DNA of 64,000 nucleotides from Candidatus Symbiopectobacterium endolongispinus (GTDB lineage Bacteria; Pseudomonadota; Gammaproteobacteria; Enterobacterales; Enterobacteriaceae): NCBI RefSeq assembly GCF_018777385.1, contig NZ_JAFJYB010000002.1, positions 186,001 to 250,000 of the forward strand, read 5' to 3'. Shown piece by piece: positions 1 to 11,935 of this stretch (position 1 is its first letter; each line of letters starts with the position of its first letter). The notes under the pieces were generated by a model. It saw only the letters and a program-made list of their open reading frames with translations, ran no database searches and was not told where the DNA came from. The position numbers and the translations under genes were made by a program.

Positions 1-1
1 G

Positions 2-1252
2 CACGGCGTTCCGGTTGTGTATCTGAGTAATTTGAACCAACGTTTGTCGGCGTTGGCGGGGCGTTTTTATCAGCAGCCTGCGGAAAAATTACGGCTGGTC
101 GGTGTGACCGGCACCAACGGCAAAACCACAACCACACAGTTGCTGGCCCAATGGAGCCAACTGCTGGGCGATACCAGCGCCGTGATGGGCACTGTGGGTA
201 ATGGTCTGTTAGGGCGCGTCAATCCCACAGCGAACACCACGGGCTCAGCCGTCGATATACAGCACGTTCTGAATCAGTTGGTTGAACAAGGCGCGACTTT
301 TGCTGCGATGGAAGTTTCCTCGCACGGCTTGGTACAACATCGCGTTGCCGCGTTGCCGTTTGCGGCGGCGGTTTTCACCAACCTGAGCCGCGACCATCTG
401 GATTACCACGGTGATATGGGAAGCTATGAGGCTGCCAAGTGGTCTCTGTTCTCAGAACATAAAGTGGGTCAGGCGATCATTAATGCCGACGATGAGGTGG
501 GGCGACGCTGGCTGGCGCAGTTGCCGGATGCCGTGGCGGTGACGCTGTACAATAATCTGGTGCCAGGTTGCCGTGGCCGCTGGCTGAAAGCCACCGCCGT
601 CGATTATCACGACGAAGGCGCTTCAATTGCGTTTGACTCTAAATGGGGCAGCGGCCGCATAGAAAGTCGCCTTATGGGTGAATTTAACGTCAGCAATCCG
701 CTAATGGCACTGGCAACGTTACTTTCCCTTGGCTACCCACTGGATAGATTACTGGAAACCGGCGCACAATTGCAGCCGGTTTGCGGTCGCATGGAAGTGT
801 TTAAAGCACCGGGTAAACCGACTGTGATTGTGGACTACGCCCACACGCCGGATGCGCTGGAGAAAGCGCTGGCGGCGGCGCGTCCGCATTGCTCCGGTCA
901 ACTGTGGTGCGTATTTGGTTGCGGCGGCGATCGTGACAAAGGTAAGCGCCCACTTATGGGGGCCATCGCGGAACAACTGGCCGATCGCGTTGTGGTGACG
1001 GACGATAACCCCAGGAGCGAAGAGCCGCAGGCTATCGTGAAAGACATTCTTGCCGGTTTGGTGGATGCCGGACGAGCACTGGCGGTGCATGGTCGCGCTG
1101 AAGCGGTGACCAGTGCCATTATGCAGGCCAACGTGGACGATATTGTGTTGATTGCAGGTAAAGGCCATGAAGATTATCAACTGGTGGGCAATCAGCGTCT
1201 CGATTATTCCGATCGCGTGACTGCCGCGCGTCTGCTGGGGGTTATCGCATGA
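2..1252 (+). CDS. murE: MurE, UDP-MurNAc-tripeptide ligase (5' end cut off by window)
   Basis: Cytoplasmic Mur ligase that adds meso-diaminopimelate to UDP-MurNAc-L-Ala-D-Glu in peptidoglycan synthesis. The frame is open from the first bases (HGVPVVYLS...), matching the E. coli protein from about residue 80, so the N-terminal domain lies outside the window and the GTG at 17 is an internal codon, not the start. Seen: ATP-binding loop GTNGKTTTT, the central-domain segment around [11 protein letters not shown], and the DNPR motif that selects meso-DAP rather than lysine. The stop overlaps the murF start by 4 bases (ATGA), which suggests translational coupling in the dcw operon. No lesion is visible in the part present. 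Confidence 0.97.
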   Translation, partial: HGVPVVYLSNLNQRLSALAGRFYQQPAEKLRLVGVTGTNGKTTTTQLLAQWSQLLGDTSAVMGTVGNGLLGRVNPTANTTGSAVDIQHVLNQLVEQGATFAAMEVSSHGLVQHRVAALPFAAAVFTNLSRDHLDYHGDMGSYEAAKWSLFSEHKVGQAIINADDEVGRRWLAQLPDAVAVTLYNNLVPGCRGRWLKATAVDYHDEGASIAFDSKWGSGRIESRLMGEFNVSNPLMALATLLSLGYPLDRLLETGAQLQPVCGRMEVFKAPGKPTVIVDYAHTPDALEKALAAARPHCSGQLWCVFGCGGDRDKGKRPLMGAIAEQLADRVVVTDDNPRSEEPQAIVKDILAGLVDAGRALAVHGRAEAVTSAIMQANVDDIVLIAGKGHEDYQLVGNQRLDYSDRVTAARLLGVIA

Positions 1253-2610
1253 TTCGCGTTACGTTGCAGCAACTGGCCACGGCGTTAAATGCCACACTCC
1301 TGGGTGAGGATGTGGCGGTGGAAACAGTGTGCACCGATACCCGAAAATTGACGCCGGGCTGCCTGTTTATCGCTCTGCGCGATGAAAAGTTTGATGCCCA
1401 TGATTATGCCCATCAGGCAGTACGCGGTGGTGCGGCGGCTCTGTTGGTCAGTAAGCACTTACCTATCGACGTGCCACAACTGTTGGTGGGGGATACCCGT
1501 CTGGCCTTGGGCGAACTGGGTGCCTGGATGCGTCGCCAATCTTCTGCGCGCGTGGTGGCACTGACCGGTTCTTCCGGCAAAACCTCCGTCAAGGAGATGA
1601 CGGCAGCGATTTTGCGTCAGTGTGGTGACGTGCTTTACACCGACGGCAATTTCAATAATGACATTGGCGTGCCGTTAACGCTGCTGCGCCTCACCCTTGA
1701 TCATCGCTTTGCGGTGATTGAGTTGGGAGCTAACCATATTGGCGAGATTGCCTATGCCACCAATCTGGTACGTCCGGATAGCGCGCTGGTGAATAACCTG
1801 GCAGCCGCACATCTGGAAGGGTTTGGATCGTTGGACGGCGTAGCGCGCGCCAAAGGGGAGATCTTTAACGGTTTGCCCACCAAGGGTATTGCGGTGATTA
1901 ACGCCGACAGCAATGACCTGACGCGGTGGCACGACGTGCTGCGCGACAAAACAGTATGGCAATTTTCACCGCAGCAAGGTGAATACACAGACTACTACGC
2001 CAGCGATATTCGCAATGAAGGTGGGGGCTCCCTGTTTGAACTCCATACGCCGTTTGGCGCGCTGGAGATCAACGTGCCGCTGCCGGGTCGACATAACGTG
2101 GCAAACGCGCTGGCGGCTGCCGCATTGGCGATGTCCGTAGGTGCAGGGCTGCAGCAGGTAAAAGACGGGCTGGCGCAGCTCAAGGCCGTGCCGGGGCGCT
2201 TGTTCCCCATCATGCTGGCGGCAAAAAAACTGCTGCTGGACGACAGCTACAACGCCAATGTGGGGTCGATGACTGCGGCGGTGCACACGCTGGCGGAGAT
2301 GCCGGGCTACCGCGTACTGGTGGTTGGCGACATGGGTGAACTTGGCGAGGATGCCGAGGCGTGTCATCAGAAGGTGGGCGAAGTGGCGCGTGACGCAGGC
2401 ATTGATACGGTGTTGAGTATTGGCACCTTGAGTCAGGCCATCAGCCTCACCAGTGAACGTGGTGAACATTTTTCCGATCGGACCGCATTGATCGCGCGTT
2501 TGCAAACGTTGCTGTCGGCGCATGGCACGATCAGCATTTTGGTTAAAGGCTCCCGGAGTTCTGCGATGGAGCATGTGGTACACGCATTACAGGAGAATAC
2601 AGCATGTTAG
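1249..2610 (+). CDS. murF: MurF, UDP-MurNAc-tripeptide:D-Ala-D-Ala ligase
   Basis: Adds the D-Ala-D-Ala dipeptide to complete the UDP-MurNAc-pentapeptide. The 453 residues are the usual length. The Mur-ligase P-loop [11 protein letters not shown] is near residue 107, and the conserved DDSYNAN segment of the C-terminal domain is present. The ATG lies inside the murE stop region, and the 3' end runs into mraY by 7 bases. Its substrate D-Ala-D-Ala would normally come from DdlB, whose gene in this same cluster is broken (see 8821), so an alternative ligase such as DdlA would have to feed it. Confidence 0.97.
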   Translation: MIRVTLQQLATALNATLLGEDVAVETVCTDTRKLTPGCLFIALRDEKFDAHDYAHQAVRGGAAALLVSKHLPIDVPQLLVGDTRLALGELGAWMRRQSSARVVALTGSSGKTSVKEMTAAILRQCGDVLYTDGNFNNDIGVPLTLLRLTLDHRFAVIELGANHIGEIAYATNLVRPDSALVNNLAAAHLEGFGSLDGVARAKGEIFNGLPTKGIAVINADSNDLTRWHDVLRDKTVWQFSPQQGEYTDYYASDIRNEGGGSLFELHTPFGALEINVPLPGRHNVANALAAAALAMSVGAGLQQVKDGLAQLKAVPGRLFPIMLAAKKLLLDDSYNANVGSMTAAVHTLAEMPGYRVLVVGDMGELGEDAEACHQKVGEVARDAGIDTVLSIGTLSQAISLTSERGEHFSDRTALIARLQTLLSAHGTISILVKGSRSSAMEHVVHALQENTAC

Positions 2611-3686
2611 TGTGGCTGGCCGAACATCTGGTCAAGTTTTATTCCGGCTTTAACGTCTTCTCGTATTTGACGTTTCGCGCCATTGTCAGCCTGCTGACCG
2701 CGTTAGTGATCTCCTTGTGGATGGGACCGCATCTGATCGCCTGGCTGCAAAAATTGCAGATCGGGCAAGTGGTGCGCAATGAAGGGCCTGAATCTCATTT
2801 CAGCAAACGCGGCACGCCAACCATGGGCGGTGTCATGATTCTGGCAGCGATCATCGTTTCGGTACTGCTGTGGTCCAACTTGTCCAACCCCTATGTGTGG
2901 TGTGTGCTGCTGGTGCTGCTAGGCTACGGTATCGTCGGTTTTGTCGATGATTACCGCAAAGTGGTACGCAAAGACACCAAAGGGTTGATCGCGCGCTGGA
3001 AATATTTCTGGCAATCGCTGATTGCGCTGGCGGTGGCGTTTACCATGTATGCCATCGGCAAAGGCACACCGGCCACGCAGTTAGTGGTACCGTTCTTTAA
3101 AGATGTGATGCCGCAACTGGGTCTGCTCTACATTTTGCTGACCTACTTTGTCATCGTCGGCACCAGTAACGCGGTCAACCTCACTGACGGACTGGATGGT
3201 TTGGCGATTATGCCGACCGTGTTTGTTGCCGCTGGTTTTGCGCTGGTGGCGTGGGCGACGGGCAATATGAATTTTGCCGGTTACCTGCATATCCCTTATA
3301 TCCGCCACGCCAGTGAACTGGTGATCGTCTGTACGGCGATCGTCGGCGCGGGCCTGGGTTTCCTGTGGTTTAACACCTATCCGGCGCAGGTATTTATGGG
3401 CGATGTCGGCTCACTGGCGCTCGGCGGCGCGTTGGGCACCATTGCCGTCCTGCTGCGTCAGGAATTCTTGCTGGTGATTATGGGCGGGGTGTTCGTGGTT
3501 GAAACCCTGTCGGTGATCCTTCAGGTCGGTTCATTCAAGCTACGCGGGCAGCGTATCTTCCGCATGGCACCGATTCACCATCACTATGAACTTAAAGGGT
3601 GGCCAGAGCCGCGCGTGATTGTGCGTTTTTGGATTATTTCGCTGATGCTGGTGCTGATTGGCCTGGCAACGCTGAAGGTACGGTAA
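2604..3686 (+). CDS. mraY: MraY, phospho-MurNAc-pentapeptide transferase
   Basis: Integral membrane enzyme that transfers phospho-MurNAc-pentapeptide to undecaprenyl phosphate, forming lipid I. The 360 residues with about ten hydrophobic segments match the family length. Diagnostic motifs are present: FVDDYRKV and [10 protein letters not shown] (the Asp-rich active site) and the HHHYELKGW segment on the cytoplasmic side. The start overlaps murF by 7 bases; murD follows after 4 bases. The gene looks intact. Confidence 0.97.
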   Translation: MLVWLAEHLVKFYSGFNVFSYLTFRAIVSLLTALVISLWMGPHLIAWLQKLQIGQVVRNEGPESHFSKRGTPTMGGVMILAAIIVSVLLWSNLSNPYVWCVLLVLLGYGIVGFVDDYRKVVRKDTKGLIARWKYFWQSLIALAVAFTMYAIGKGTPATQLVVPFFKDVMPQLGLLYILLTYFVIVGTSNAVNLTDGLDGLAIMPTVFVAAGFALVAWATGNMNFAGYLHIPYIRHASELVIVCTAIVGAGLGFLWFNTYPAQVFMGDVGSLALGGALGTIAVLLRQEFLLVIMGGVFVVETLSVILQVGSFKLRGQRIFRMAPIHHHYELKGWPEPRVIVRFWIISLMLVLIGLATLKVR

Positions 3687-3690
3687 CACT

Positions 3691-5007
3691 ATGATGGGCT
3701 ATCAGGGTAAAAACGTTGTCATTATTGGCCTGGGGATAACCGGGCTTTCCTGTGTTGATTTCTTCCTGACGCGCGGTGTGACGCCGCGCGTGGTGGATAC
3801 CCGTGTTAGTCAGCCTGGTTTGGATAAGTTGCCTGCCGAGGTTGATCGCCACCTTGGTTCGTTAAATGAAGAGTGGCTGTTAGCGGCTGACCTGATCGTC
3901 GTCAGCCCCGGTATTGCACTGGCAACACCCGCGCTGGCCGATGCCGCCGCCGCAGGCGTAGAGATTGTGGGCGATATCGAGTTGTTCTGCCGTGAAGCGC
4001 AGGCACCGATTTTGGCGATCACTGGCTCCAACGGTAAAAGTACGGTCACTACGCTGGTCGGCGAAATGGCTGAGGCAGCCGGTTGGTTGGTCGGTGTCGG
4101 CGGAAATATTGGCCTGCCGGCGCTGACGCTGCTGAAACAGCCGTGCCAACTGTATGTTCTGGAGCTGTCGAGCTTCCAATTGGAAACCACGTCCAGCCTG
4201 CGCGCCGCCGCTGCCAGCATTCTCAACGTTACGGAAGATCATACCAACCGCTATCCGTTTGGTATCCAACAGTATCGTGCTGCCAAGTTACGTATCTATG
4301 ACCATGCGCAGGTGTGTGTGGTGAATGCTGATGACGCGCTAACTATGCCGATCAAAGGCGCTGACGCACGCTGCATCAGCTTTGGCGTGGATGTGGGCGA
4401 CTATCACCTCAACACCCAGCAGGGCGAAACCTGGTTGCGTGTGAAAGGCGAGCACGTTTTGAATACCAAAGAGATTTACCTGGTGGGGCAACATAACCAC
4501 ATCAACGCGCTGGCGGCGCTGGCATTGGCGGATGCGGTGGGAATTCCTCGCGCGCCAGCGTTAACGACACTCACCACCTTTACCGGTTTGCCGCACCGTT
4601 TCCAGTGCGTGTTGCAGCGTAACGGCGTGCGCTGGATTAACGATTCCAAAGCAACCAACGTTGGTAGCACTGAAGCGGCGCTGAACGGATTACACGTTAA
4701 AGGCACGCTGCACTTGCTGTTAGGCGGCGACGTTAAGTCAGCCGATTTTTCGCCGCTGCTGCGTTATGTCCAGGGTGACAATATTCGCCTGTATTGCTTC
4801 GGGCTTGATGGCGCCCAACTGGCGGCGTTGCGTCCAGAGATAGCAGAGCAAACCGAGACTATGGAGCAAACTCTGCGCGTTATTGCCACGCGCGTCGAAC
4901 CGGGCGATCTGGTACTGCTGTCTCCGGCGTGTGCCAGCCTCGATCAGTTCAAGAGCTTCGAACAGCGTGGCGATGAGTTCGCCCGATTGGCGGAGGAACT
5001 TGGCTGA
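3691..5007 (+). CDS. murD: MurD, UDP-MurNAc-L-Ala:D-Glu ligase
   Basis: Cytoplasmic ligase adding D-glutamate to UDP-MurNAc-L-alanine. The 438 residues are standard. The N-terminal Rossmann-like UDP-binding domain begins [13 protein letters not shown], the ATP loop [11 protein letters not shown] lies near residue 112, and the NDSKATN segment follows in the last domain. Two ATG codons stand in tandem at 3691 and 3694; either could start. The stop overlaps the ftsW ATG by one base (TGATG). Confidence 0.97.
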   Translation: MMGYQGKNVVIIGLGITGLSCVDFFLTRGVTPRVVDTRVSQPGLDKLPAEVDRHLGSLNEEWLLAADLIVVSPGIALATPALADAAAAGVEIVGDIELFCREAQAPILAITGSNGKSTVTTLVGEMAEAAGWLVGVGGNIGLPALTLLKQPCQLYVLELSSFQLETTSSLRAAAASILNVTEDHTNRYPFGIQQYRAAKLRIYDHAQVCVVNADDALTMPIKGADARCISFGVDVGDYHLNTQQGETWLRVKGEHVLNTKEIYLVGQHNHINALAALALADAVGIPRAPALTTLTTFTGLPHRFQCVLQRNGVRWINDSKATNVGSTEAALNGLHVKGTLHLLLGGDVKSADFSPLLRYVQGDNIRLYCFGLDGAQLAALRPEIAEQTETMEQTLRVIATRVEPGDLVLLSPACASLDQFKSFEQRGDEFARLAEELG

Positions 5008-6209
5008 TGCGTTTTATTGGGCTGCCAGTGATTGAACGACTGAAAGGCTGGGTCATGGGGACGCGGGAAAGCGATGTGCAGAGCATCGTGATGTATGACC
5101 GCACTATGCTCTGGCTGACGTTCGGGCTGGCCGTCATCGGGTTCGTAATGGTGACCTCGGCATCCATGCCTGTGGGGCAGCGCCTGACCAGCGACCCGTT
5201 CTTTTTTACCAAGCGGGACGCGTTTTACCTTGGTCTGGCATTTGCGTTGGCGTTGATCACCATGCGCGTGCCGATGGAAGTCTGGCAGCGTTACAGCCCG
5301 ATATTACTGCTGCTCACACTGGTGATGCTCCTGGTGGTGCTGGTGGTCGGCAGTTCGGTAAATGGTGCTTCACGCTGGATTGCGCTAGGGCCACTGCGTG
5401 TGCAGCCTGCGGAGTTGTCGAAGCTGGCGCTGTTTTGCTACCTCTCCAGCTACATGGTGCGCAAGGTAGAGGAAGTTCGTAACAACTTCTGGGGCTTTTG
5501 CAAACCGATGGGCGTGATGGTGGTGCTGGCCGTTCTACTGCTGGCGCAGCCAGATCTGGGAACGGTGGTTGTGCTGTTTATCACCACGCTGGCGATGCTG
5601 TTTTTGGCTGGTGCCAAGCTGTGGCAGTTTCTCGCCATCATTGGCTGCGGCATGTTTGCCGTCGGTTTGCTGATTGTGGCGGAACCCTACCGTATGCGCC
5701 GCGTGACGTCGTTTTGGAATCCGTGGGAAGATCCGTTTGGCAGTGGCTACCAGTTAACCCAGTCGCTGATGGCATTTGGCCGCGGCGAGCTGTGGGGGCA
5801 AGGATTAGGGAACTCGGTGCAGAAACTGGAGTATTTACCGGAAGCGCACACCGACTTTATTTTTTCCATTTTAGGCGAAGAGCTCGGCTATATCGGTGTG
5901 GTTTTGGCGTTGTTAATGATATTCTTCGTCGCTTTTCGGGCCATGTCCATCGGCAAGCGCGCGTTGGAGATCGATCAGCGATTTTCCGGCTTTTTGGCAT
6001 GTTCTATCGGCATCTGGTTTAGTTTCCAAACGCTGGTAAACGTAGGTGCTGCTGCGGGAATGTTACCCACCAAAGGGCTGACGCTGCCGTTAATCAGTTA
6101 CGGTGGCTCGAGTTTGATCATCATGTCGACCGCCATTGTGTTGCTGTTGCGGATCGATTTTGAGACGCGCCTGACCAAGGCGCAGGCGTTCACGAGGAGT
6201 GCCAAATGA
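5007..6209 (+). CDS. ftsW: FtsW, septal peptidoglycan polymerase (SEDS family)
   Basis: Polytopic inner-membrane SEDS glycosyltransferase that works with FtsI at the division septum. The 400 residues carry about ten hydrophobic helices after a short cytoplasmic N-terminus. Family landmarks are present: [19 protein letters not shown], the PEAHTDFIF loop and LISYGGSS near the C-terminus. The E. coli protein is slightly longer at the N-terminus (414 aa), so the cytoplasmic tail is a little shorter here. The start overlaps murD and the stop overlaps murG (ATGA). Confidence 0.96.
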   Translation: MRFIGLPVIERLKGWVMGTRESDVQSIVMYDRTMLWLTFGLAVIGFVMVTSASMPVGQRLTSDPFFFTKRDAFYLGLAFALALITMRVPMEVWQRYSPILLLLTLVMLLVVLVVGSSVNGASRWIALGPLRVQPAELSKLALFCYLSSYMVRKVEEVRNNFWGFCKPMGVMVVLAVLLLAQPDLGTVVVLFITTLAMLFLAGAKLWQFLAIIGCGMFAVGLLIVAEPYRMRRVTSFWNPWEDPFGSGYQLTQSLMAFGRGELWGQGLGNSVQKLEYLPEAHTDFIFSILGEELGYIGVVLALLMIFFVAFRAMSIGKRALEIDQRFSGFLACSIGIWFSFQTLVNVGAAAGMLPTKGLTLPLISYGGSSLIIMSTAIVLLLRIDFETRLTKAQAFTRSAK

Positions 6210-7267
6210 GTGGCAAAGGTAAGCGATTGATGGTGATGGCAGGTGGCACCGGAGGACATGTCTTCCCGGGGCTGGCGGTCGCACATCATTTGATGGCGCA
6301 TGGTTGGCAGGTTCGTTGGCTGGGAACTGCCGATCGCATGGAAGCCGATTTGGTGCCAAAAAACGGCATTAAGATTGATTTTATTCGTATTTCCGGTTTG
6401 CGCGGCAAAGGCATTACGGCGCAACTGTGTGCACCATTGCGGATTTATCGCGCGGTGCGTCAGGCGCAAGCGATCATGAAACACTATCAACCGGACGTGG
6501 TGCTGGGCATGGGCGGCTATGTGTCTGGACCGGGCGGTCTCGCTGCGTGGTTATGCGGTATCCCGGTGGTGCTGCATGAGCAAAACGGCATTGCGGGATT
6601 AACCAACCGCTGGCTATCGCGCATTGCGCGCAAGGTATTACAGGCTTTTCCCGGTGCGTTTCCCAACGCTGACGTGGTGGGCAACCCGGTTCGTACCGAT
6701 GTGTTGGCGTTGCCTACACCCGATGAACGTTTGGCCGGGCGTGAAGGCCCGATCCGTGTGCTGGTGGTGGGCGGAAGCCAAGGGGCTCGGGTGCTAAACC
6801 GCACGTTGCCGGACGTGGCCGCGCGACTGGGTGCTAACGTCACTGTCTGGCACCAGACGGGCAAAGGCGCGTTGGCTGAGGTACAGCAGGCTTATGCAGC
6901 AGGTGTGCCGCAGCATAAAGTCACCGAATTTATTGATGACATGGCGCAAGCCTACAGTTGGGCCGACGTGGTGGTGTGCCGCTCTGGTGCGCTTACCGTC
7001 AGTGAAATTGCCGCCGCCGGTTTGCCTGCGCTGTTTGTGCCCTTTCAGCATAAAGACCGGCAGCAATATTGGAATGCGCTGCCGCTGGAACAAGCAGGTG
7101 CGGCCAAAATTATTGAGCAGTCGGCACTGAGTGTTGATGCAGTAAGCGATGTGCTGTCCGGTTGGGATCGTGCCACGTTGCGCGATATGGCACAGCGTGC
7201 CCGTTCCGTGGCGATGCCGGATGCCACTGAACGCGTGGCTGCCGAAGTGGCCGCTGCCGCGCAGTAA
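6206..7267 (+). CDS. murG: MurG, lipid II synthase (GlcNAc transferase)
   Basis: Membrane-associated GT-B glycosyltransferase that adds GlcNAc to lipid I on the cytoplasmic face. The 353 residues are normal. The N-terminal glycine-rich loop [10 protein letters not shown] and the second-domain loop [12 protein letters not shown] are visible, as is the UDP-GlcNAc-binding segment around [17 protein letters not shown]. It overlaps ftsW by 4 bases. A 90-base gap, the longest so far inside the cluster, separates it from murC. Confidence 0.97.
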   Translation: MSGKGKRLMVMAGGTGGHVFPGLAVAHHLMAHGWQVRWLGTADRMEADLVPKNGIKIDFIRISGLRGKGITAQLCAPLRIYRAVRQAQAIMKHYQPDVVLGMGGYVSGPGGLAAWLCGIPVVLHEQNGIAGLTNRWLSRIARKVLQAFPGAFPNADVVGNPVRTDVLALPTPDERLAGREGPIRVLVVGGSQGARVLNRTLPDVAARLGANVTVWHQTGKGALAEVQQAYAAGVPQHKVTEFIDDMAQAYSWADVVVCRSGALTVSEIAAAGLPALFVPFQHKDRQQYWNALPLEQAGAAKIIEQSALSVDAVSDVLSGWDRATLRDMAQRARSVAMPDATERVAAEVAAAAQ

Positions 7268-7357
7268 GGTGCGGCTGACAGAATAGAATGCATGTGTGCA
7301 GGTCGTCTCCCCATGACAAATGAATGAAGTACAAGTGAAAAGGTAGCGGTAGAAAAA

Positions 7358-8818
7358 GTGAATACACAGCAATTGGCAAAACTGCGTTCCATCGTGCCCG
7401 AAATGCATTGCGTGCGGCACATCCATTTTGTCGGCATCGGTGGTGCTGGCATGGGCGGTATTGCCGAAGTGTTAGCGAACGAAGGATACCACATCAGCGG
7501 CTCTGACCTGGCACCGAACGCGGTGACGCAGCAGTTGGCGGCGCTGGGGGCGCAGATCTATTTTCATCATCGTCCTGAGAACGTGAAAGATGCCAGCGTA
7601 GTGGTGGTATCCAGCGCCATCAGCGCAGATAATCCGGAAATCGTTGCGGCCCATGAGGCGCGTATTCCGGTGATCCGTCGCGCCGAAATGCTGGCCGAAT
7701 TAATGCGTTTTCGCCACGGTATAGCGATTGCCGGAACTCACGGCAAAACCACGACCACCGCGATGGTCGCCAGTATTTATGCCGAGGCGGGTCTGGATCC
7801 GACCTTTGTCAACGGCGGGTTGGTGAAAGCTGCGGGTGTGCATGCGCGCCTGGGCTCCAGCCGTTACCTGATTGCGGAAGCGGACGAAAGCGATGCGTCC
7901 TTCCTGCATCTGCAACCGATGGTGGCGATTGTCACCAATATCGAAGCAGATCATATGGATACCTATCAGGGAGATTTTGAAAATTTAAAGCAGACGTTCA
8001 TCAACTTTTTGCACAATCTGCCGTTTTATGGCCGTGCGGTGATGTGCGTGGACGATGCGGTGATCCGTGAATTGCTGCCGCGCGTAGGGCGTCATATCAC
8101 CACCTACGGTTTTAGCGACGACGCCGATGTGCGCGTGGCGGAGTACCGTCAGTCCGGTGCACAGGGGCACTTTACGCTGGCGCGTCAGGGTAAGCCGCTG
8201 TTGCAGGTTACGCTGAATGCACCGGGCCGCCATAACGCGTTGAACGCAGCAGCAGCGGTTGCCGTGGCGACGGAAGAGGGCATTGATGACGCGGCAATCT
8301 TGCGCGCACTGTCCAGTTTTCAGGGAACCGGGCGTCGTTTCGATTTCCTGGGCGAATTCCCGCTGGATGCGGTAAATGGCAGCGCAGGCAGTGTGATGTT
8401 GGTGGATGACTACGGCCACCATCCGACAGAAGTGGATGCGACGATCAAAGCCGCTCGTGCCGGTTGGCCGGATAAACGCGTGGTGATGGTGTTTCAGCCG
8501 CACCGCTACACGCGTACGCGCGATCTGTATGACGATTTTGCCCACGTGCTGTCGCAAGTGGATGTGTTGCTGATGCTGGATGTGTACTCGGCGGGAGAAA
8601 GCCCCATTCCTGGTGCTGATAGTCGCTCGCTGTGCCGTACCATTCGTGGACGCGGTAAGGTCGATCCGATTCTGGTTACCGATCCGGATATGCTGGCCAC
8701 GTTGCTGGCGCCGACGTTACACGATAGCGATCTGGTGCTGATTCAAGGCGCGGGCAATGTGGGTAAGCTGGCGCGTAAACTGGCGGATACCAGCTTACAA
8801 CCTCTGGTTACGGAGTGA
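7358..8818 (+). CDS. murC: MurC, UDP-MurNAc:L-alanine ligase
   Basis: First Mur ligase, joining L-alanine to UDP-MurNAc. The GTG start is chosen because [16 protein letters not shown] aligns end to end with the E. coli protein. The N-terminal Rossmann loop [11 protein letters not shown] and the ATP loop [11 protein letters not shown] (near residue 124) are present, as is the [10 protein letters not shown] segment of the C-terminal domain. Its 486 residues are close to the 491 of E. coli. The stop TGA lies just ahead of the ddlB start. Confidence 0.97.
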   Translation: MNTQQLAKLRSIVPEMHCVRHIHFVGIGGAGMGGIAEVLANEGYHISGSDLAPNAVTQQLAALGAQIYFHHRPENVKDASVVVVSSAISADNPEIVAAHEARIPVIRRAEMLAELMRFRHGIAIAGTHGKTTTTAMVASIYAEAGLDPTFVNGGLVKAAGVHARLGSSRYLIAEADESDASFLHLQPMVAIVTNIEADHMDTYQGDFENLKQTFINFLHNLPFYGRAVMCVDDAVIRELLPRVGRHITTYGFSDDADVRVAEYRQSGAQGHFTLARQGKPLLQVTLNAPGRHNALNAAAAVAVATEEGIDDAAILRALSSFQGTGRRFDFLGEFPLDAVNGSAGSVMLVDDYGHHPTEVDATIKAARAGWPDKRVVMVFQPHRYTRTRDLYDDFAHVLSQVDVLLMLDVYSAGESPIPGADSRSLCRTIRGRGKVDPILVTDPDMLATLLAPTLHDSDLVLIQGAGNVGKLARKLADTSLQPLVTE

Positions 8819-8820
8819 GT

Positions 8821-9739
8821 ATGGCGGAAAAAGTGGCAGTGCTGCTGGGAGGGACATCGGCGGAGCGTGATGTGTCACTGCGTTCCGGTCAGGCGTTGGT
8901 TGCCGGGCTAAAAGAGGCTGGGGTTAATGCCGAAGCCGTTGACCAGCGCGATTTTCCGGTCACTCGCCTGAAAGAGGCAGGGTTTGACAAAGTGTTTATC
9001 GCCCTGCACGGTCGCGGCGGTGAAGACGGCACGCTGCAAGTGGTATTGGAGTTTTTGCAGTTGCCTTACACCGGCAGTGGGGTGATGGTGTCGGCGCTGA
9101 CCATGGGTAAGTGGCGCACCAAGCTGGTGTGGCAGTCGTTGGGATTACCGATAGCCCCTTATGTCGCGTTGACGCGGGCACAGTATAACGCGTTAACGTC
9201 TGAGCAGTTGCAGTCAGCCTGCGCGCACCTCGGGTTGCCGCTGATCGTGAAACCGAGCCGTGAGGGTTCCCGTCGGTATGAGTAAAGTGACGCAGCAAGA
9301 GGAACTGGTGACGGCGCTGGATACCGCGTTTCAGTATGACGACGATGTGCTGGTTGAGAAGTGGCTGAGTGGGCCGGAGTACACGGTGGCGCTGTTAGGC
9401 GAGACGATTCTGCCCTTGATTCGTATTCAGGCGGCGGGCGCGTTTTACGATTATGACGCGAAGTACCTCTCTGACGAGACGCAGTATTTTTGTCCCAGTG
9501 GGCTGCTGGCAGAGCAGGAACAGGCCATCGGTGTACTAGCACAAGCGGCCTTTGCGGCATTGGGATGTCGCGGCTGGGGACGCGTTGACCTGATGCTGGA
9601 CGCGGACGGGGCGTTTTACCTGTTGGAGGTGAACACCTCGCCCGGTATGACGGATCACAGCCTGGTACCGATGGCTGCCAGGCAGCACGGGATGAGCTTC
9701 TCGCAGCTCGTCGCGCAGATCCTGGCCTCGGCTGTTTGA
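8821..9739 (+). pseudogene. ddlB: ddlB, D-alanine-D-alanine ligase, frameshifted
   Basis: ATP-grasp ligase that makes D-Ala-D-Ala for MurF. The first part, from ATG 8821 behind GGAG, runs to a stop at 9285. The rest continues in another frame from about 9270 to 9739. At the break the family sequence EGSSVGMSKV reads EGSRRYE-stop; restoring two missing bases after GGTTCC gives an unbroken protein of about 306 residues. The lesion falls in the serine-containing ATP-binding loop, so the first fragment cannot be active. The C-terminal half still shows [10 protein letters not shown]. This is a two-base loss, not a simple homopolymer miscall. Viability would need a second ligase (ddlA) elsewhere, or else the lesion is a sequencing error. 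Confidence 0.85.
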
Positions 9740-9740
9740 T

Positions 9741-10616
9741 ATGTCGCAGGCGGTGCGGAATTTGCGCGGACGCGACGAAGAGCCAAAAGGCGGGCGTCGC
9801 AGTAACGGTGGGCAGTTGGCCGGATTGTTGTTCCTGCTGATGGTGCTGGGCACCATCCTGTGGGGCGGCTGGATGGTGTTGCAGTGGATGAAGGATGCCA
9901 GTCGGTTACCGCTTTCTCGTTTGGTGGTTACCGGTGAGCGGCACTACACCACCCATGATGATATTCGCCAGGCGATATTGTCGCTGGGCGCGCCGGGCAC
10001 CTTTATGACGCAGGATGTGGATGTTATCCAACAGCAGATTGAACGTCTGCCGTGGATCAAACAGGCCAGCGTGCGTAAGCAGTGGCCTGACGAATTAAAG
10101 ATTCATCTGGTTGAATATGTGCCCGTAGCGCGGTGGAATGACCAACTGATGGTGGATGCAGAAGGAAATTCCTTCAGCGTGCCCGCCGAAAGGGTCGGTA
10201 ATCGCAAAATGCCGTTGCTGTACGGGCCAGAAGGCAGTGAAAACGATGTGCTGGAAGGCTACCGCACCATGAGTCAGGTGTTGGCGAGCAGTAAGATGAC
10301 ATTAAAAATGGTGGCGATGAGTGCACGGCATTCGTGGCAGTTGGGGCTGGAAGATGACATCCGTCTGGAATTGGGGCGTGATGAACGGGCCCGGCGTTTG
10401 GAACGTTTTCTTGAGCTTTACCCGCTGTTGCAGCGGCAGGCTCAGAACGACAACAAACGTGTTAGCTACGTGGACTTACGTTACGACACCGGTGCCGCGG
10501 TAGGATGGGCGCCGCCTCTGCTGGATCAGCAGCATGGAAATGCTCAGCGAAAAGACGTTGATCAAAAACAGAACGGTAATCAGCAACAGAATCAGGCACA
10601 GGCTAAACAACAATGA
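9741..10616 (+). CDS. ftsQ: FtsQ, divisome assembly protein
   Basis: Bitopic inner-membrane protein linking early and late divisome parts (with FtsB and FtsL). It has a short basic cytoplasmic N-terminus, one membrane helix at about residues 28-50 ([20 protein letters not shown]), then a periplasmic POTRA domain beginning near [16 protein letters not shown] and the FtsQ domain. The tail after about residue 260 is unusually rich in Gln and Asn, a low-complexity end seen in several enterobacteria. The start comes one base after the ddlB stop; the stop overlaps ftsA (ATGA). Confidence 0.96.
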   Translation: MSQAVRNLRGRDEEPKGGRRSNGGQLAGLLFLLMVLGTILWGGWMVLQWMKDASRLPLSRLVVTGERHYTTHDDIRQAILSLGAPGTFMTQDVDVIQQQIERLPWIKQASVRKQWPDELKIHLVEYVPVARWNDQLMVDAEGNSFSVPAERVGNRKMPLLYGPEGSENDVLEGYRTMSQVLASSKMTLKMVAMSARHSWQLGLEDDIRLELGRDERARRLERFLELYPLLQRQAQNDNKRVSYVDLRYDTGAAVGWAPPLLDQQHGNAQRKDVDQKQNGNQQQNQAQAKQQ

Positions 10617-11869
10617 TCAAGTCGACGGACAGAAAACTGGTAGTTGGGCTGGAAATCGGTACAGCAAAAGTGGCTACACTGGTAGGGGAAGTTCTGTCCG
10701 ATGGCATGGTCAATATCATCGGCGTGGGCAGTTGTCCGTCACGCGGGATGGATAAAGGCGGCGTTAACGATTTGGAGTCCGTTGTAAAATGTGTACAGCG
10801 GACCATCGACCAGGCCGAACTGATGGCGGATTGTCAAATTTCTTCCGTCTATCTGGCGCTGTCGGGCAAGCACATCAGTTGCCAGAATGAAATCGGTATC
10901 GTGCCGATTTCGGAAGAAGAAGTGACGCAGGATGACGTCGAGAGCGTGGTGCACACGGCGAAATCTGTGCGCGTGCGCGATGAACACCGTATTTTGCATG
11001 TGATTCCGCAAGAGTACGCCATTGATTACCAGGAAGGGATCAAGAACCCGATTGGGCTTTCCGGCGTGCGCATGCAGGCAAAGGTGCATTTGATCACCTG
11101 CCATAACGATATGGCGAAAAACATTGTCAAAGCCGTAGAGCGCTGCGGTTTGAAAGTGGATCAACTGATTTTCGCCGGCCTGGCTTCCAGCTATGCCGTG
11201 CTGACAGAAGATGAGCGCGAGTTGGGCGTTTGCGTGGTGGATATCGGTGGTGGCACCATGGATATCGCGGTCTATACCGGCGGTGCGCTGCGCCACACCA
11301 AAGTGATCCCTTACGCGGGCAATGTGGTGACCAGCGACATCTCTTATGCATTTGGCACGCCGCCCACGGATGCGGAAGCCATCAAGGTACGCCACGGTTG
11401 TGCATTAGGCGCGATTGTCAGCAAAGACGAAAATCTGGAAGTACCGAGCGTTGGCGGTCGGCCGCCACGCAGTCTGCAACGACAGACGCTGGCAGAAGTG
11501 ATTGAACCGCGTTACACAGAATTGCTCAATTTGGTGAACGATGAAATTTTGCAATTGCAGGAGCAACTACGTCAGCAGGGCGTGAAGCACCATTTGGCCG
11601 CCGGCATTGTGCTGACAGGCGGTGCCGCTCAGATCGACGGGCTGGTTGATTGCGCCAAGCGCGTATTCCACACGCAGGTGCGTATCGGCCAGCCACTGAA
11701 TATAACAGGCTTAACGGATTATGCGCAGGAGCCCTTCTACTCAACGGCGGTTGGGCTGCTGCATTACGGCAAAGAGTCTCACCTGGGCGGTGAGCACGAA
11801 GTAGAAAAACGTGGCTCAGTGGGCAATTGGTTTAAACGCATCAGTAGCTGGCTGAGAAAGGAATTTTAA
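10613..11869 (+). CDS. ftsA: FtsA, actin-like membrane anchor of the Z-ring
   Basis: Actin/Hsp70-fold ATPase that tethers FtsZ to the membrane and recruits later division proteins. The 418 residues match E. coli FtsA (420). The phosphate-1 region [12 protein letters not shown] is at the N-terminus, phosphate-2 [14 protein letters not shown] is mid-protein, and the adenosine motif [13 protein letters not shown] follows. The C-terminal amphipathic targeting helix [13 protein letters not shown] is complete. It overlaps ftsQ by 4 bases. The 66-base gap to ftsZ holds a conserved hairpin. Confidence 0.97.
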   Translation: MIKSTDRKLVVGLEIGTAKVATLVGEVLSDGMVNIIGVGSCPSRGMDKGGVNDLESVVKCVQRTIDQAELMADCQISSVYLALSGKHISCQNEIGIVPISEEEVTQDDVESVVHTAKSVRVRDEHRILHVIPQEYAIDYQEGIKNPIGLSGVRMQAKVHLITCHNDMAKNIVKAVERCGLKVDQLIFAGLASSYAVLTEDERELGVCVVDIGGGTMDIAVYTGGALRHTKVIPYAGNVVTSDISYAFGTPPTDAEAIKVRHGCALGAIVSKDENLEVPSVGGRPPRSLQRQTLAEVIEPRYTELLNLVNDEILQLQEQLRQQGVKHHLAAGIVLTGGAAQIDGLVDCAKRVFHTQVRIGQPLNITGLTDYAQEPFYSTAVGLLHYGKESHLGGEHEVEKRGSVGNWFKRISSWLRKEF

Positions 11870-11878
11870 TGTTTATCA

Positions 11879-11906
11879 GAGACCGTGTGGCACACTTTAC
11901 GGTCTC
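11879..11906 (+). promoter_or_regulatory. Hairpin in the ftsA-ftsZ gap
   Basis: Arms GAGACCGT and ACGGTCTC are perfectly complementary around a 12-base loop just ahead of the ftsZ ribosome-binding site (GGAGAG at about 11925). A stem of the same kind lies in the E. coli ftsA-ftsZ gap. It may affect ftsZ translation or RNA processing; that role is inferred. Confidence 0.5.
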
Positions 11907-11935
11907 GCGGTACAGGCACAAAACGGAGAGAAATT

